Position numbers and translations under genes: made by a program. The notes below the pieces were generated by a model that saw only the letters and a program-made list of their open reading frames with translations, ran no database searches and was not told the origin of the DNA. Shown piece by piece: positions 17,180 through 26,504 of a DNA stretch of 64,000 nt (its first letter is position 1; every line of letters begins with the position of its first letter). Location of the stretch: positions 4,153,083 to 4,217,082 of the forward strand of contig NZ_AP018207.1 in the NCBI RefSeq assembly GCF_002367995.1, written 5' to 3'. Source of the stretch: Calothrix brevissima NIES-22. GTDB lineage: Bacteria > Cyanobacteriota > Cyanobacteriia > Cyanobacteriales > Nostocaceae.

Positions 17180-19447
17180 CTAAGTTGCATCACCTTCGGC
17201 TTGTGGTTTAGTTACAGGTGCCTGATTTGCTGGCTCTGGCTTTTGAGGAACGCATGGATTTGGTTTATCGGCTTGGAGAACAGTCACCCCTGATTTAAGT
17301 TGAGAAAGTTCAATTTTGACTGTTTTTTCTGGTATTTGTCCAGCAGCAATATTCTTATCGGGATTGGCGGTGTCTTGATTATTCGGACACACGCGCAAAG
17401 TCACTACAAATTCTGAATTAGGAGATTGGGGATTTTGTGGTTTTTTGTCAATTACTTGAAAAAAAGTCCCGCTAGGAAATTTATCCTTGCTATTAATTAT
17501 GTCATTCTGAGCTTCAATCACCCAACCTGCCGCCAAATTATCAATGGTTCGCTTGGTTGCTGGGCGATCGGGATTTGGCTGTGAACTAGGGCTAGGGCTA
17601 GTAGCAGCAATTTGCTGTTTGCCTTCGCGCAATTGCATGACTAAGTATCCCAGACTACCAACTATCGTTACCAAAATTAAAGGTACAATCAACTGTAGGG
17701 GTAATTGAGCAAAGCCGCTACGCTGCTTGTATTCATCAGGAATAACTTTGGTTTTAGCGTTGGGATTGCTGACTAAAATCGGCTGTGCTGTTGTCGGATA
17801 TGGCTCAGTAGAATTACTAATAAACGAGCTTTCGGGGATGATTGCTGTTACACTTAACTCTGGTTCTGTATATTTTGCCTGATAATGTACTAAAGCAATG
17901 GTGACATTATCGTGACCGTTTTTGGTATTGGCGATTTCGACTAATTTCTCTGCCACGCTAGCGATATCTGCTTCGGCTTTGAGAATAGGTAAGATTTCTG
18001 TTTCCCAGTAATCTTCGATGCGGTCAAAATCACTTAAGCCATCGGATGTGAGTAAGAATACAGCATCTTCATCAAGAATAAACCTCTGGGCGGTGGGATG
18101 AAGCGATGTACTAGGACTCATCCCTAAGGCTTGGACTAAAGACCCAGAACCACTTTGTTGGATGGCTTCTCGATAGATAGCGTAGCCTAACCTAACTTCG
18201 CGGGAGGCAACATCATCATCTAAGGTAACTTGATAGCAACCTTGGCGGGTAATCCAATAGGCACGACTATCACCCACATGGGTAATATAAATTTCATGAC
18301 CGATGGGTAATGCCATGACTATAGTCGTACCCATGCGTTGACGACCTTGACGATTTTCGCTGTCGTTGCGCTGGCTGATTTTGTCATTGACAACTGCTAC
18401 CGCCGATTCTAAGTCAGTCAGTAGCAGTGAAGGATCGATATGGTCGGCGGGAACTTGTGTGAGTCGCTGTACCTGCTGTTGAATTGTTTCAATGGCTAAA
18501 TTTGAGGCGACATTACCACCTTCATGACCGCCAATTCCGTCACAGACAATGGCTAAGGCGGTAGATTGAGGCGGTTTGGTGACTAAAGTCCCACTGAGAG
18601 GATAACAAGCATCTTCATTGCGTTGGCGACTGGGGCCTGTATCGGTTTTGGTAAAAATTTTAATATTAGAGGTTTGCGATCGCCCTAATTGACCTAATCC
18701 TCGATCTAATGCTGCAATTAATTGTTCGGCTGAATTTATTTCTTCTGCTATTAAAGAATTACTAATTTTGTGAATAAATTCCGCTATGGCTGGTTTTGCT
18801 GTCTGCTCTAACTGCTGCCAAAATTTCCCTAATTCCGATAAACTCGGCTGGATACCAGCGTCAGAATGCAAGTCTAACAAGCGGACTAAAGTACCTTCTA
18901 CTCTAATTAAATCTGGTTTAAGTATGGTTGTAGCCACACCTTCACTTAACAGTGGTTGCCACAGATTGGCTAATTGCCACAGCCAGTGCAGTTGGCGTAT
19001 AGAACTAGCATTACCCCAAGCAGCGATTAAATTTGGGTAGAGTTGGACTTGCTGCCCAGTACTATCGGTAAATATTGGCGGTTTTTCTAAAAGTAATATT
19101 TCTTGTTGAGAGCGTCCCTCAATGGGCGGTATAACTCCATACACTTGGGGCACTTGTACGCGATAAGGTATCAGCCGCAAATAAGGTCTAATGACAGACA
19201 AACTTTCTAATTCTGGTGCATCGGGAACTAACCCCGGTCTGATATCTAAGACCACAGAGCGATCTATAACTAAATAGCGATCGCCTAATATTTCTCCTGG
19301 GGTGGCAAAACTCAAGCCTTCACCCTGCACCCAAAGATAGCGCTTAGGTATAGCTGTAGAACACCGCAAGCAAAACTTATGGGTTAGGGGATTGGGAGAT
19401 TGACAAAGTTCATTTGGGCAGTAGAGCGTGGGAGCATCATTTTCCAT
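17180..19447 (-). CDS. Zinc ribbon / pseudokinase / PP2C-type Ser/Thr phosphatase, membrane-anchored
   Basis: 755 residues from the ATG at 19447, chosen over a TTG 21 bases upstream. An N-terminal zinc ribbon has C10, C15, C26 and C29. A region at about 45-250 starts GDRYLVIDRSV and contains LKPDLIRVEG followed by LVRLLDLH. This resembles a protein kinase C-lobe in which the HRD aspartate and the DFG motif are lost. A PP2C phosphatase domain spans about 265-525, with TDTGPSRQRNED, VCDGIGGHEGG, THVGDSRAYW, SDGLSDF and GHDNVT, so all metal-binding aspartates are present. One membrane segment follows near 586 and a C-terminal tail of about 150 residues. It is upstream of the CHAT-FHA gene on the same strand, 129 bp away. 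It probably dephosphorylates Ser/Thr sites read by the neighbouring FHA domains. Confidence 0.85.
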   Translation of the reverse strand: MENDAPTLYCPNELCQSPNPLTHKFCLRCSTAIPKRYLWVQGEGLSFATPGEILGDRYLVIDRSVVLDIRPGLVPDAPELESLSVIRPYLRLIPYRVQVPQVYGVIPPIEGRSQQEILLLEKPPIFTDSTGQQVQLYPNLIAAWGNASSIRQLHWLWQLANLWQPLLSEGVATTILKPDLIRVEGTLVRLLDLHSDAGIQPSLSELGKFWQQLEQTAKPAIAEFIHKISNSLIAEEINSAEQLIAALDRGLGQLGRSQTSNIKIFTKTDTGPSRQRNEDACYPLSGTLVTKPPQSTALAIVCDGIGGHEGGNVASNLAIETIQQQVQRLTQVPADHIDPSLLLTDLESAVAVVNDKISQRNDSENRQGRQRMGTTIVMALPIGHEIYITHVGDSRAYWITRQGCYQVTLDDDVASREVRLGYAIYREAIQQSGSGSLVQALGMSPSTSLHPTAQRFILDEDAVFLLTSDGLSDFDRIEDYWETEILPILKAEADIASVAEKLVEIANTKNGHDNVTIALVHYQAKYTEPELSVTAIIPESSFISNSTEPYPTTAQPILVSNPNAKTKVIPDEYKQRSGFAQLPLQLIVPLILVTIVGSLGYLVMQLREGKQQIAATSPSPSSQPNPDRPATKRTIDNLAAGWVIEAQNDIINSKDKFPSGTFFQVIDKKPQNPQSPNSEFVVTLRVCPNNQDTANPDKNIAAGQIPEKTVKIELSQLKSGVTVLQADKPNPCVPQKPEPANQAPVTKPQAEGDAT

Positions 19448-20382
19448 AGTTTTTTCACCGATCGGCAATTGGCAATTTCTTCAACAGCATTGGCAGCGAC
19501 CGTCTAGACCGCTCGTGTTTTTTGAACCTGGTATATGCAACAATTTGGTTCAATGATTTTAGCTGGTGGATCGCAGTGCTAAAACTTCATGATTCTACGA
19601 TCTACTTATCCAAACAAATTACTCCTCAGTCAACCCTAAAGCCCCATCATAGCCTCTATCACCTCTATCACTTTCTTGTCTCCACAATCCGCACAATGAA
19701 TTTTCACCCTGTCACCAAAGTTTAACCCCAGCATCACGCTGTTGCCGACTATTGTTGAATGATTTGATTAACAATAGGCAGATCGTGCTGGTATTTCTTT
19801 AGTTTATAATTTACTAGCTAGGAATTAACTTTAATTAAGAATTAAGATAGCTAAATATATATATCAACTAATGAATCGCTGACGGAATTTTAAGAAATAT
19901 TGCAGCCATCGATCGCAACAGGCAAAAAGCTGATTAAGCATTTTTGCCGCCTGGTTTGGGCGTCATTAGCTCTGGCTGTCTGTGGGAGGTAAATTTTGGT
20001 AACGTTCTCAGCGCAAAGTTGGCACAAGACTGGGCGCTTTGTCATTGATTGTTGATTTTTCTGGCATAATTACAGACTCTCACTAGTGATGTTGTGGCGG
20101 TAAAATTGGCGACTTCAGAATTTTCTGTCTTCATCAAGAATATTAGCAGATACAAGCCAGATAAAAGATTAGGGCATTGTTAACCAATGCCCTAATGAAT
20201 CAAGAGATACCAAAAATTACAAGTAAGTTGTTACGCACTTAGATCAAATATCTTCGCCTTAGGGCTGTCCAGGGTCAAGAGTCAAAAGTCCAAACTGGCT
20301 TTTGACCCTGGACTCTGGACTTTTGACAACCTTAGTGCGAAATATCCACTGGAAATGCGTCACAGCTTAACTTTGGACTTGA
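19448..20382. other. Gene-free intergenic region with hairpins
   Basis: No credible gene. It contains a stem GGCAAAAA...TTTTTGCC at 19921-19948, a terminator-like stem at 20170-20193 and a pair of inverted copies of a GTCAAAAGTCC-type sequence at about 20274-20328. Confidence 0.5.
20170..20204 (-). terminator. Hairpin downstream of ndhM
   Basis: A perfect 9-bp stem AGGGCATTG / CAATGCCCT with a 5-base loop. On the minus strand it is followed by AATCTTTTATCT, a weak T-rich tract. It may end ndhM transcription, although it is about 190 bp beyond the stop codon. Confidence 0.45.
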
Positions 20383-20739
20383 TTACTTATCGTCAATTGC
20401 TACTTGGGGAAGTCCCATGCTGTAGTTAGTGGCGCGACTTTGCAGATTGTAGCTGATTTCGCCTTTTTGCAAGAGCGATCGCAAATAATGCTCTAGGTCG
20501 GAACCAACGCGACGTAAGTTGTAGTCCGTTAAATCAGCGCCACTAGATGCTTCTACTAGTTCATCAAACTTGCGATAAATCTTTTGTAGGGCATCTTCAT
20601 TCCAGTTAAATTCATTATCTGGGTCAACATCTAAAGTTAAGACCTGATTACTGGGAAGTAGTTCGCCATCCTGGTCAAGTTCTGCCGCAAAAATGCGAAT
20701 ATGCCTAGTTGTAGACTTGAGCAGCGTCGGGTTGTCCAT
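20383..20739 (-). CDS. ndhM: NdhM, NAD(P)H-quinone oxidoreductase (NDH-1) subunit M
   Basis: 118-residue peripheral subunit of the cyanobacterial NDH-1 complex, which carries out respiratory and cyclic electron flow in the thylakoid membrane. The whole length is typical: KSTTRHIRIFAAEL at the N-terminus, LTLDVDPDNEFNWNEDALQK in the middle, and GADLTDYNLRR and GEISYNLQSR later. It is a single-gene unit here, with long gene-free stretches on both sides. Confidence 0.95.
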   Translation of the reverse strand: MDNPTLLKSTTRHIRIFAAELDQDGELLPSNQVLTLDVDPDNEFNWNEDALQKIYRKFDELVEASSGADLTDYNLRRVGSDLEHYLRSLLQKGEISYNLQSRATNYSMGLPQVAIDDK

Positions 20740-21879
20740 AAAAGGTGTAAGATTTTGGTTGACTACACTGAAATCATTGTAGACCTTATGCTAGAGCTTA
20801 AATGCCCGCCATCTAAAGCAATTCCTCTTGATTAGTCAGGCAGAAGCTCAAAATGCGTGCATCAACAGCATCTGCTGATAACTCCAGTAAGGGAGGTTTG
20901 TTCAACGAGAAATGGCAGACATAATTTCCGCCAACTTCATGATGGGTGGGTTGTTTTCATTTCTTGTGGAAATCTCAACTTATTGTAGCGGTCAAACAAT
21001 CATATATTCAGATAAATGTCAATATGTTTGCCCTCAGAATTTATGCAGCATCAGGGTAGGGTAATTAGGGCAAACAGGCAAAAGGTTTATGGCTAATTTG
21101 ACTGACTTGTTGCTGTTTTGAGAGTAGTTAGTTAACTTTGTCCTAATGGACATTTAATCCCTTCAGAAATCGCCAGCAGAAGCCACTGCGCTCAGGCGGT
21201 TTACCGGAGGCTAACTTCACAAACAGTAGCTTTCCCAAAATAGTGCGTCTCCTCAGGGTGGAACACAGCTTTAGCTAGCAAACTCAATTTTAATTTATGG
21301 ATAAATATTCCATTGCCTTACATCTGCGACTTTTGCCGCAATTTTTTCATAGACTGTCATTAGTCTGTTGCAATGTTTATAATTCTGATTCAGAACACCA
21401 ACAAAGCGGGAATTAGGTGGATGAAATAAATGTACATCTAGTAAATTTACGTACTTATGGTAAAACTACCTCTAGCTTTCATCAAAAAGCAAAAATTTAG
21501 TGATAACACGTAAGTAAAAACACTAAATTTTCAGTAAAATCACAAACTGTTGTTGACGTTCACATAAAGTTGATGTAAAAACCTTTAAAAAGCTCGAACA
21601 ACTTCTTACAGAAACTTTATTGTATAGAATCTTAAAAACTGAATAATAGTTATGGCTTAACTTGTGCCACCTCTGGTACAGGAAAAGATTAGCCTAAGCA
21701 GAGTGAGGTCTGAATGAAAAAACTCAAGGAGATGGCAATGGAAGACAAATGTGGTGAATAAAGAATAATTCTTAATTCAAACAATTTGGATTCAAAAGAA
21801 AATATAAAGAATTAAAGAATTTTTGCTGGAGATTAACTCCTAAACCCGATGACCACCAAATAAAGGAATCCTGAAATCT
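20740..21879. other. Long gene-free region before the small heterocyst-associated gene
   Basis: About 1.1 kb without a credible ORF over 20 codons that I can support. It holds a perfect GTA-N8-TAC motif at 21441-21454 and AT-rich sequence up to 21880. It could contain the long leader and multiple promoters of the following gene. Confidence 0.5.
21441..21454 (+). promoter_or_regulatory. Possible NtcA box
   Basis: GTAAATTTACGTAC fits GTA-N8-TAC exactly. The nearest TA-N3-T (TAGCTT, 21473) is 18 bases away instead of about 22, so it is weaker than the nrtP site. It is 426 bp before the next start codon. Confidence 0.4.
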
Positions 21880-22161
21880 ATGAACTCCAAAGCCTTACCA
21901 CGCCAGATAAATAATATTGAAGTAGGTGTTTATGAGTGCGAAATCCATCTCAAATTCCGGTTAATTGAGGAAAAAAGTCTCTTGAGCGATCGCGAACAGC
22001 TATTACAGGTATTGTTAGATGCTTTGACCGAAGGCTCGGATGACTTTTTAGAAACCTTGCAAGCATCAGTCAAAGCTCAGGAAATTTCTGAGTTTAAAGC
22101 TTCACCACAAATGCGTCGCCAGTTAATGCGGTTACGTAATTTTGCTGATAATAATCAATAA
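21880..22161 (+). CDS. Small protein resembling the Npun_R1517 heterocyst-regulator family
   Basis: 93 residues, helical, without signal or membrane segments. The run LLSDREQLLQVLLDALTEGSDDFLETLQ and the C-terminal ASPQMRRQLMRLRNF are strikingly conserved-looking. From memory they match a short cyanobacterial family annotated as a heterocyst-differentiation regulator (Npun_R1517 type). I cannot verify this by search. AAGGAATCC lies about 15 bases before the ATG. A long upstream region with an NtcA-type motif would suit a nitrogen-controlled gene. Its biochemical role is unknown. Confidence 0.65.
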   Translation: MNSKALPRQINNIEVGVYECEIHLKFRLIEEKSLLSDREQLLQVLLDALTEGSDDFLETLQASVKAQEISEFKASPQMRRQLMRLRNFADNNQ

Positions 22162-22870
22162 TTATTGCTGTTAATTATCAGTAGTGGCAATCTGTTAATT
22201 GAGCCGCAAATGGTAAATTTGTGATAAATTTGTCATCCGCTCTCAACACTAACTGAGTTGGCTTGTGTAATTTTAAACTAAGGCTAAAAGCCGATTGGAT
22301 TTACCAAACAGCTGTCAAAGCCTCACAGTAGCCCTCACCCTTTGCACTACGGAAATACTTGGGTGCCTACTAATGTATGTAATACTTCCTCATGAGGGCG
22401 GGTTAGAGTTTTTCAAAAAATATATTCTGAGGAATTTAGGTTTAATCAGGGTGTTACTTCAAGTTGGCGAAATACTAGAAAGCGATCGCCTATCTGACAT
22501 ACTCAAAAAATTTTTCAGATTGCTGAATTTATAGCTCTATTCTTGAGCGATCGCTTGTGTTCGCAATTTTTTCTCTGGTATTTTGCGAGCTTGAAGTTGC
22601 ATTCCGCCCAGATTGTTCAGTATGGGCGGGTTTGTTCATATAGCTGTTGACAGTTGACAGTTGACAGTTGACAGTTGACAGTTGACAGTTGACAGTTGAC
22701 AGTTGACAGTTGACAGTTGACAGCACCGCACTGAGAGCTACAAGAAGTGTTGATAGTTGACAGTGCATCCCTGTAGAGACAAAATTAATTGCTTCTACAA
22801 TTGTCCGCAAAGCAATAGTTATTGATGATTCTTCCTTGTGTTCCTTATTCCTGGTTCGGTTGTCAGATAT
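22162..22870. other. Intergenic region with a long heptamer array
   Basis: No supported gene. A possible 79-codon frame at 22295 starts with TTG, has no ribosome site and no recognisable sequence. The main content is the STRR array at 22645-22723. Confidence 0.5.
22645..22723 (+). repeat. STRR 7-mer array (GTTGACA), about 11 copies
   Basis: Eleven almost perfect tandem copies of GTTGACA, one of the longest arrays in the window. Confidence 0.9.
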
Positions 22871-23566
22871 TTATTTAGCCAAACCATGTTCTAAGGCAAA
22901 ACGGACTAACTCTGTACGGCTATTTGTACCAGTTTTACTAAACAAACGACTCACGTATTTTTCCACGTTCCTGACGCTAGTCTCTAAGCGTCTAGCAATT
23001 TCTTTATTCATTAATCCTTCAGCTACCAAATTTAAAACGCTTTGCTCTCTAGGTGTTAAGTCAATTTTAAAAGGTGCTGGTGATTGAGAAATGGCGTTTC
23101 TTTGGGTTAACAAAGCCTTAATTTGGGCAATCTGATTTGCTAATTCAGCAATATCAGGTGTTTCATTTTCTTCACCTGTACTCTGAGGTTTAGCCATGCG
23201 TCGATTTAATAAATTTTCTACGATGGCAATTAATTCATCCGGGTCAAAGGGTTTTGGTAAATAAGCATCAACACCAGCTTGATAACCTTGGATGCGATCG
23301 CCAGTCATCCCCTTAGCAGTCAAAAATACAACAGGTAGGGCTTGAAAACGCGGATCTTCACGTAGCTGTTTCAAGAACTGATAGCCATCCACCTGAGGCA
23401 TCATGATATCCGAAATTACCAAATCAGGTGTATTTTGCTGCATCAAATCCCAACCTTCACGGGCGTTACTGGCGACTTGAACGCTGAAACCGCTTTCTTG
23501 CAAATAATCTTTCACGGCTTCCCGCAATCCTGGTTCATCATCTACCAATAACAATTGTGCTGACAT
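22871..23566 (-). CDS. NarL/LuxR-type response regulator (Ycf29-like)
   Basis: 231 residues from the ATG at 23566; the open frame extends upstream only through a repeat array. Receiver domain at 1-120 with acidic pocket DDE (9-11), phospho-acceptor D53 in VISDIMMPQ and a lysine in YLPKPFDP. A Gln/Ser-rich linker leads to a LuxR helix-turn-helix at about 165-228 (LTPREQSVLNLVAEGLMNKE, then EKYVSRLFSKTGTNSR). The sequence resembles the Ycf29/TctD-like regulator retained in red-algal plastids and cyanobacteria. No histidine kinase lies beside it. Target genes are unknown. Confidence 0.85.
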   Translation of the reverse strand: MSAQLLLVDDEPGLREAVKDYLQESGFSVQVASNAREGWDLMQQNTPDLVISDIMMPQVDGYQFLKQLREDPRFQALPVVFLTAKGMTGDRIQGYQAGVDAYLPKPFDPDELIAIVENLLNRRMAKPQSTGEENETPDIAELANQIAQIKALLTQRNAISQSPAPFKIDLTPREQSVLNLVAEGLMNKEIARRLETSVRNVEKYVSRLFSKTGTNSRTELVRFALEHGLAK

Positions 23567-23635
23567 TGAAAATTTCCTTGAATATACCTTGTTCCAATTT
23601 AGCGAAAGTTGGCAGGCATTGGAAGGAGAGTATGG

Positions 23636-23752
23636 GATGAGGGACAAGGGGGACAAGGAAGACAAGGAGGACAAGGAGGACAATTGTAGAGACGCGATGA
23701 ATCGCGTCTATGCCCAATGCCCAATGCCCAATGCCCAATGCCCAATGCCCAC
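23636..23752 (+). repeat. 9-mer array, 30-bp palindrome and 7-mer array
   Basis: GGACAAGGA units (23640-23680), then the dispersed palindrome AGACGCGATGAATCGCGTCT (23689-23708), then about five copies of GCCCAAT (23711-23750). The same order of elements recurs at 59012-59065. Confidence 0.8.
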
Positions 23753-23756
23753 CTAC

Positions 23757-24725
23757 TTATAACCAATCAATCATTTTGGCGTTTTCTGGAAGTTTGGCTT
23801 CAGTTTGCCCGCAGTAACGTGCTTTGGCTGTAAATAAACCAATGGGAGTTATCAGAAAGTCTATCAGGCTAGCTTTGCCTGCGATCGCTTTTAAGGTGTT
23901 TTGCGGAATTTCTTTGACTAACCAGCGTCCTAAGCGATAGCCGTAGTCTTTGGATGTAAATCCTGACATTAGCTGCACACCATAAAGTTCGTGCAGGTAG
24001 CGATTTGAACGCCCGTAACGCCGCCATTGACTTTCCAGTTCCTTAAGTGTGGTGCGGTGGCGATGTTGAACTATGGCATCTGGGACAAATTTTAAATCTC
24101 CTATCTTTTCCTTGAGAATGCGCCAACAGATGTCTGCGTCGCCTCCAGTGGTGAGATAAGGACGGAATAATCCAACTTTTTCCAAAATAATGCGGCGAAT
24201 GGCTAAATTAGCAGTTTGACCGTAAGGACAGAAGGGATGGGAAAGGGTATGCTTTTGGGAGAGAGTTTCTTGATAGTCTGCGTATTTCTCTAAAATATTT
24301 TTACCTGGTAGTGCAGTAATTTCTCCTACAACAATTACTACTTCAGGTTGCTGGAAAGGTTGAATTAATGATTCTAGCCACTGTGGTTGCGGACGACAAT
24401 CAGCATCAGTAAAAACAATTATTTCACCTTGAGCAGCGCGAATACCAGCGTTACGGGCTGCATAGGAGCTTTGAATTTGATTTTCGCTTAAGGGATGAAT
24501 GTTGAGGGGACTAAGTTCTGCGGTGGTTTTGAGTAAATGTAAAGTGCGATCGCTACTGTTATTATCTACCAGCAAATACTCTACCTGCTCTTGCGGGTAA
24601 GTTTGAGCTAAAAAACAAGAAATTAAATCTGGTAAATCAGCCTCACCATTATAAATAGGTACAACAACCGACACATAAGGTAAAAAGCTGTGGGCGGTTG
24701 TTGCATCAACTGGGGAATTATTCAT
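23757..24725 (-). CDS. Family 2 glycosyltransferase
   Basis: 322 residues with a GT-A fold. Visible motifs are VSVVVPIYNGEADLP at the start, VDNNSSDRT, and the metal-binding DxD-like TDADCRPQPQWL near 110, followed by GGDADICWRI, which resembles the catalytic ED/QxxRW area. No membrane helix is evident. It probably adds a sugar to a polysaccharide, lipid or glycan; donor and acceptor are not deducible. It is on the same strand as the response regulator and the Ctp protease, but gaps with repeats separate them. Confidence 0.85.
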   Translation of the reverse strand: MNNSPVDATTAHSFLPYVSVVVPIYNGEADLPDLISCFLAQTYPQEQVEYLLVDNNSSDRTLHLLKTTAELSPLNIHPLSENQIQSSYAARNAGIRAAQGEIIVFTDADCRPQPQWLESLIQPFQQPEVVIVVGEITALPGKNILEKYADYQETLSQKHTLSHPFCPYGQTANLAIRRIILEKVGLFRPYLTTGGDADICWRILKEKIGDLKFVPDAIVQHRHRTTLKELESQWRRYGRSNRYLHELYGVQLMSGFTSKDYGYRLGRWLVKEIPQNTLKAIAGKASLIDFLITPIGLFTAKARYCGQTEAKLPENAKMIDWL

Positions 24726-24856
24726 AAATATAGTTAATGGTTGATAGAGATTACTTGCTAGTATTCCCTATCAACCATTAATTGTGATAAGTCCGTAATC
24801 AGCACTTGGTTTGCTGGAATACCCAGTTTTTACCTGCTGACTACGGAACTTAAACT

Positions 24857-26194
24857 CTAAAATTTTAAGTCTCTCGCGCTGCTGCTCATAGCACCAGTGG
24901 GTTGACTAGCTGGTGGTTGAGCAAAGTTAGTGTTAGATAGCGCACTAATAGCCTTTGCGTATTGTGGATCGTTTTGAGTACCAATTAAATCTGGATTAGA
25001 CGCTAACTGACGTTCTTGTGCTTCTGTCAAATCTAATGTGATATCTGGTGTAATACCTTTATGGTTAATATCTGTACCTTTAGGAGTGTAATAGTGAGCG
25101 ATGGTGACTGCTAAACCAGAACCATCAGACAGTTCATGAACCGACTGCACTAAAGCTTTACCAAAGGTTTGACTACCAACAACTACAGCCCGTTTATTAT
25201 CTTTGAGTGCGCCTGTGAGGATTTCGCTAGCACTAGCTGAATTACCATCTACCAATACTGCTAAGGGAAGATTGGTTAAAGCTGTGCGATTCGCTTTGGT
25301 ATCTTCAGTTCCGCCTACACGGTCTACTGTACGCACAATACCACCTTGATCTAGCCACATACGGGCAATTTCAATGCTGGCTTGCAACAAACCGCCAGGA
25401 TTTCCGCGTAAATCCAAAACATAACCATTAACTTGCTGAGAGTTCAAATCGCGGATAGCGCGGCGCATTTGATCAGCAGCATGGGAACTAAACTCGCGTA
25501 GGCGAATATAGCCAACTCGGCGGTTACCTTCTTGCTTGACGGTATAACGGACAGTGGGTACTTCAATTGTGGCGCGGGTGAGCTTTAAATCAAAAGCACT
25601 TTGTCCTGAGCGTCCCAAGCGCAAAGTGATCATCGTACCAGCTTTACCGCGAATTAGTTTGGAAGCATCATCTACTTTCATTTCTTGGGTAGATGTGCCG
25701 TTAATCGCTAAAATTTCATCGCCTGCTTTAATTCCAGCTTTTAGGGCTGGAGAATTTTCTATAGCTTCGACAACTGTAAGCCGCTTAGTCTTTTCGTTTA
25801 ATTCCATGCGAATACCAATCCCAGAGACTTCCCCTGAGGTTTGGCTGGTTAAAGCTTCATACTGTTTAGGGTCCATAAATCTGGTGTATGGATCGCCCAA
25901 GGTTTTTAAAGCTTCACGAATAGCAACATAAGCCTCTTCCCGAGAAGCATAGTTTTTACTTAAAAGGCTTTGTCTAGTAGCTTGCCAATCTTGTTGATTA
26001 AATTTTCCATCAACGTATTCACGATTCACCAATTGCCATACTTGGTCTACTATTGCTTTCGGACTATCTTGTAGAGCAGCACGAACGCAGCGAGTCCAAG
26101 CGGGGCCAAATACGGATGCGGTGGCTGTCGTGGCGATCGCTCCACCAATCAAGGCTACTTGGAGCGGTGAGTAACGTTTCGCAGATTGGTTCAT
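24857..26194 (-). CDS. Carboxyl-terminal processing peptidase (S41 family)
   Basis: 445 residues. An N-terminal hydrophobic segment (residues 12-30) is a likely signal peptide, giving a lumenal or periplasmic enzyme. A PDZ domain spans about 115-200 (GIGIRMELNE, IKAGDEILAINGTS). The catalytic serine lies in DGNSASASEI near 320 and the lysine in GKALVQ near 345. Cyanobacteria have three paralogues, CtpA, CtpB and CtpC; CtpA matures the photosystem II D1 protein. I cannot say which one this is from sequence alone. The C-terminal 40 residues are Pro/Ser/Gln-rich. Confidence 0.9.
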   Translation of the reverse strand: MNQSAKRYSPLQVALIGGAIATTATASVFGPAWTRCVRAALQDSPKAIVDQVWQLVNREYVDGKFNQQDWQATRQSLLSKNYASREEAYVAIREALKTLGDPYTRFMDPKQYEALTSQTSGEVSGIGIRMELNEKTKRLTVVEAIENSPALKAGIKAGDEILAINGTSTQEMKVDDASKLIRGKAGTMITLRLGRSGQSAFDLKLTRATIEVPTVRYTVKQEGNRRVGYIRLREFSSHAADQMRRAIRDLNSQQVNGYVLDLRGNPGGLLQASIEIARMWLDQGGIVRTVDRVGGTEDTKANRTALTNLPLAVLVDGNSASASEILTGALKDNKRAVVVGSQTFGKALVQSVHELSDGSGLAVTIAHYYTPKGTDINHKGITPDITLDLTEAQERQLASNPDLIGTQNDPQYAKAISALSNTNFAQPPASQPTGAMSSSARDLKF

Positions 26195-26504
26195 GTATAT
26201 CAGCTGGAATAATTGTGTTGTTGACAGTTTAGCAATCAGGATTTCCAGAATTTTTTAAGTTTTCATACTCAAATTAAGCTTTACTTTGTGATTATTTCAT
26301 GTGGAAACGATCCTAAAAATACAGCTTAAGTTTTAACTATCATTTCTCTGTTTGCTAGCTTTCTCCGGGACGAGCATCTAAGAGATGATGGCACTTTTAT
26401 ATGTGTCATCTTTGTCTCTTCGATTATTTTTATAAGATAGCACTTTGCTAACTTAGTTGCTGGTATTTTAAACACCGACTCACTAAGCTTTTCTTAATTG
26501 TGTA

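Noticed and set aside
19522-19725. 67-codon frame after the PP2C gene
   Set aside because: No ribosome site and a low-complexity, His/Tyr/Leu-rich sequence; probably spurious.
22295-22534. 79-codon frame on the plus strand
   Set aside because: TTG start, no ribosome site, unremarkable composition, no recognisable family.
22645-22723. Could be read as a CRISPR-like repeat array
   Set aside because: The units are 7 bases and directly adjacent without unique spacers, and no cas genes are present. It is an STRR array, like the others in the window.
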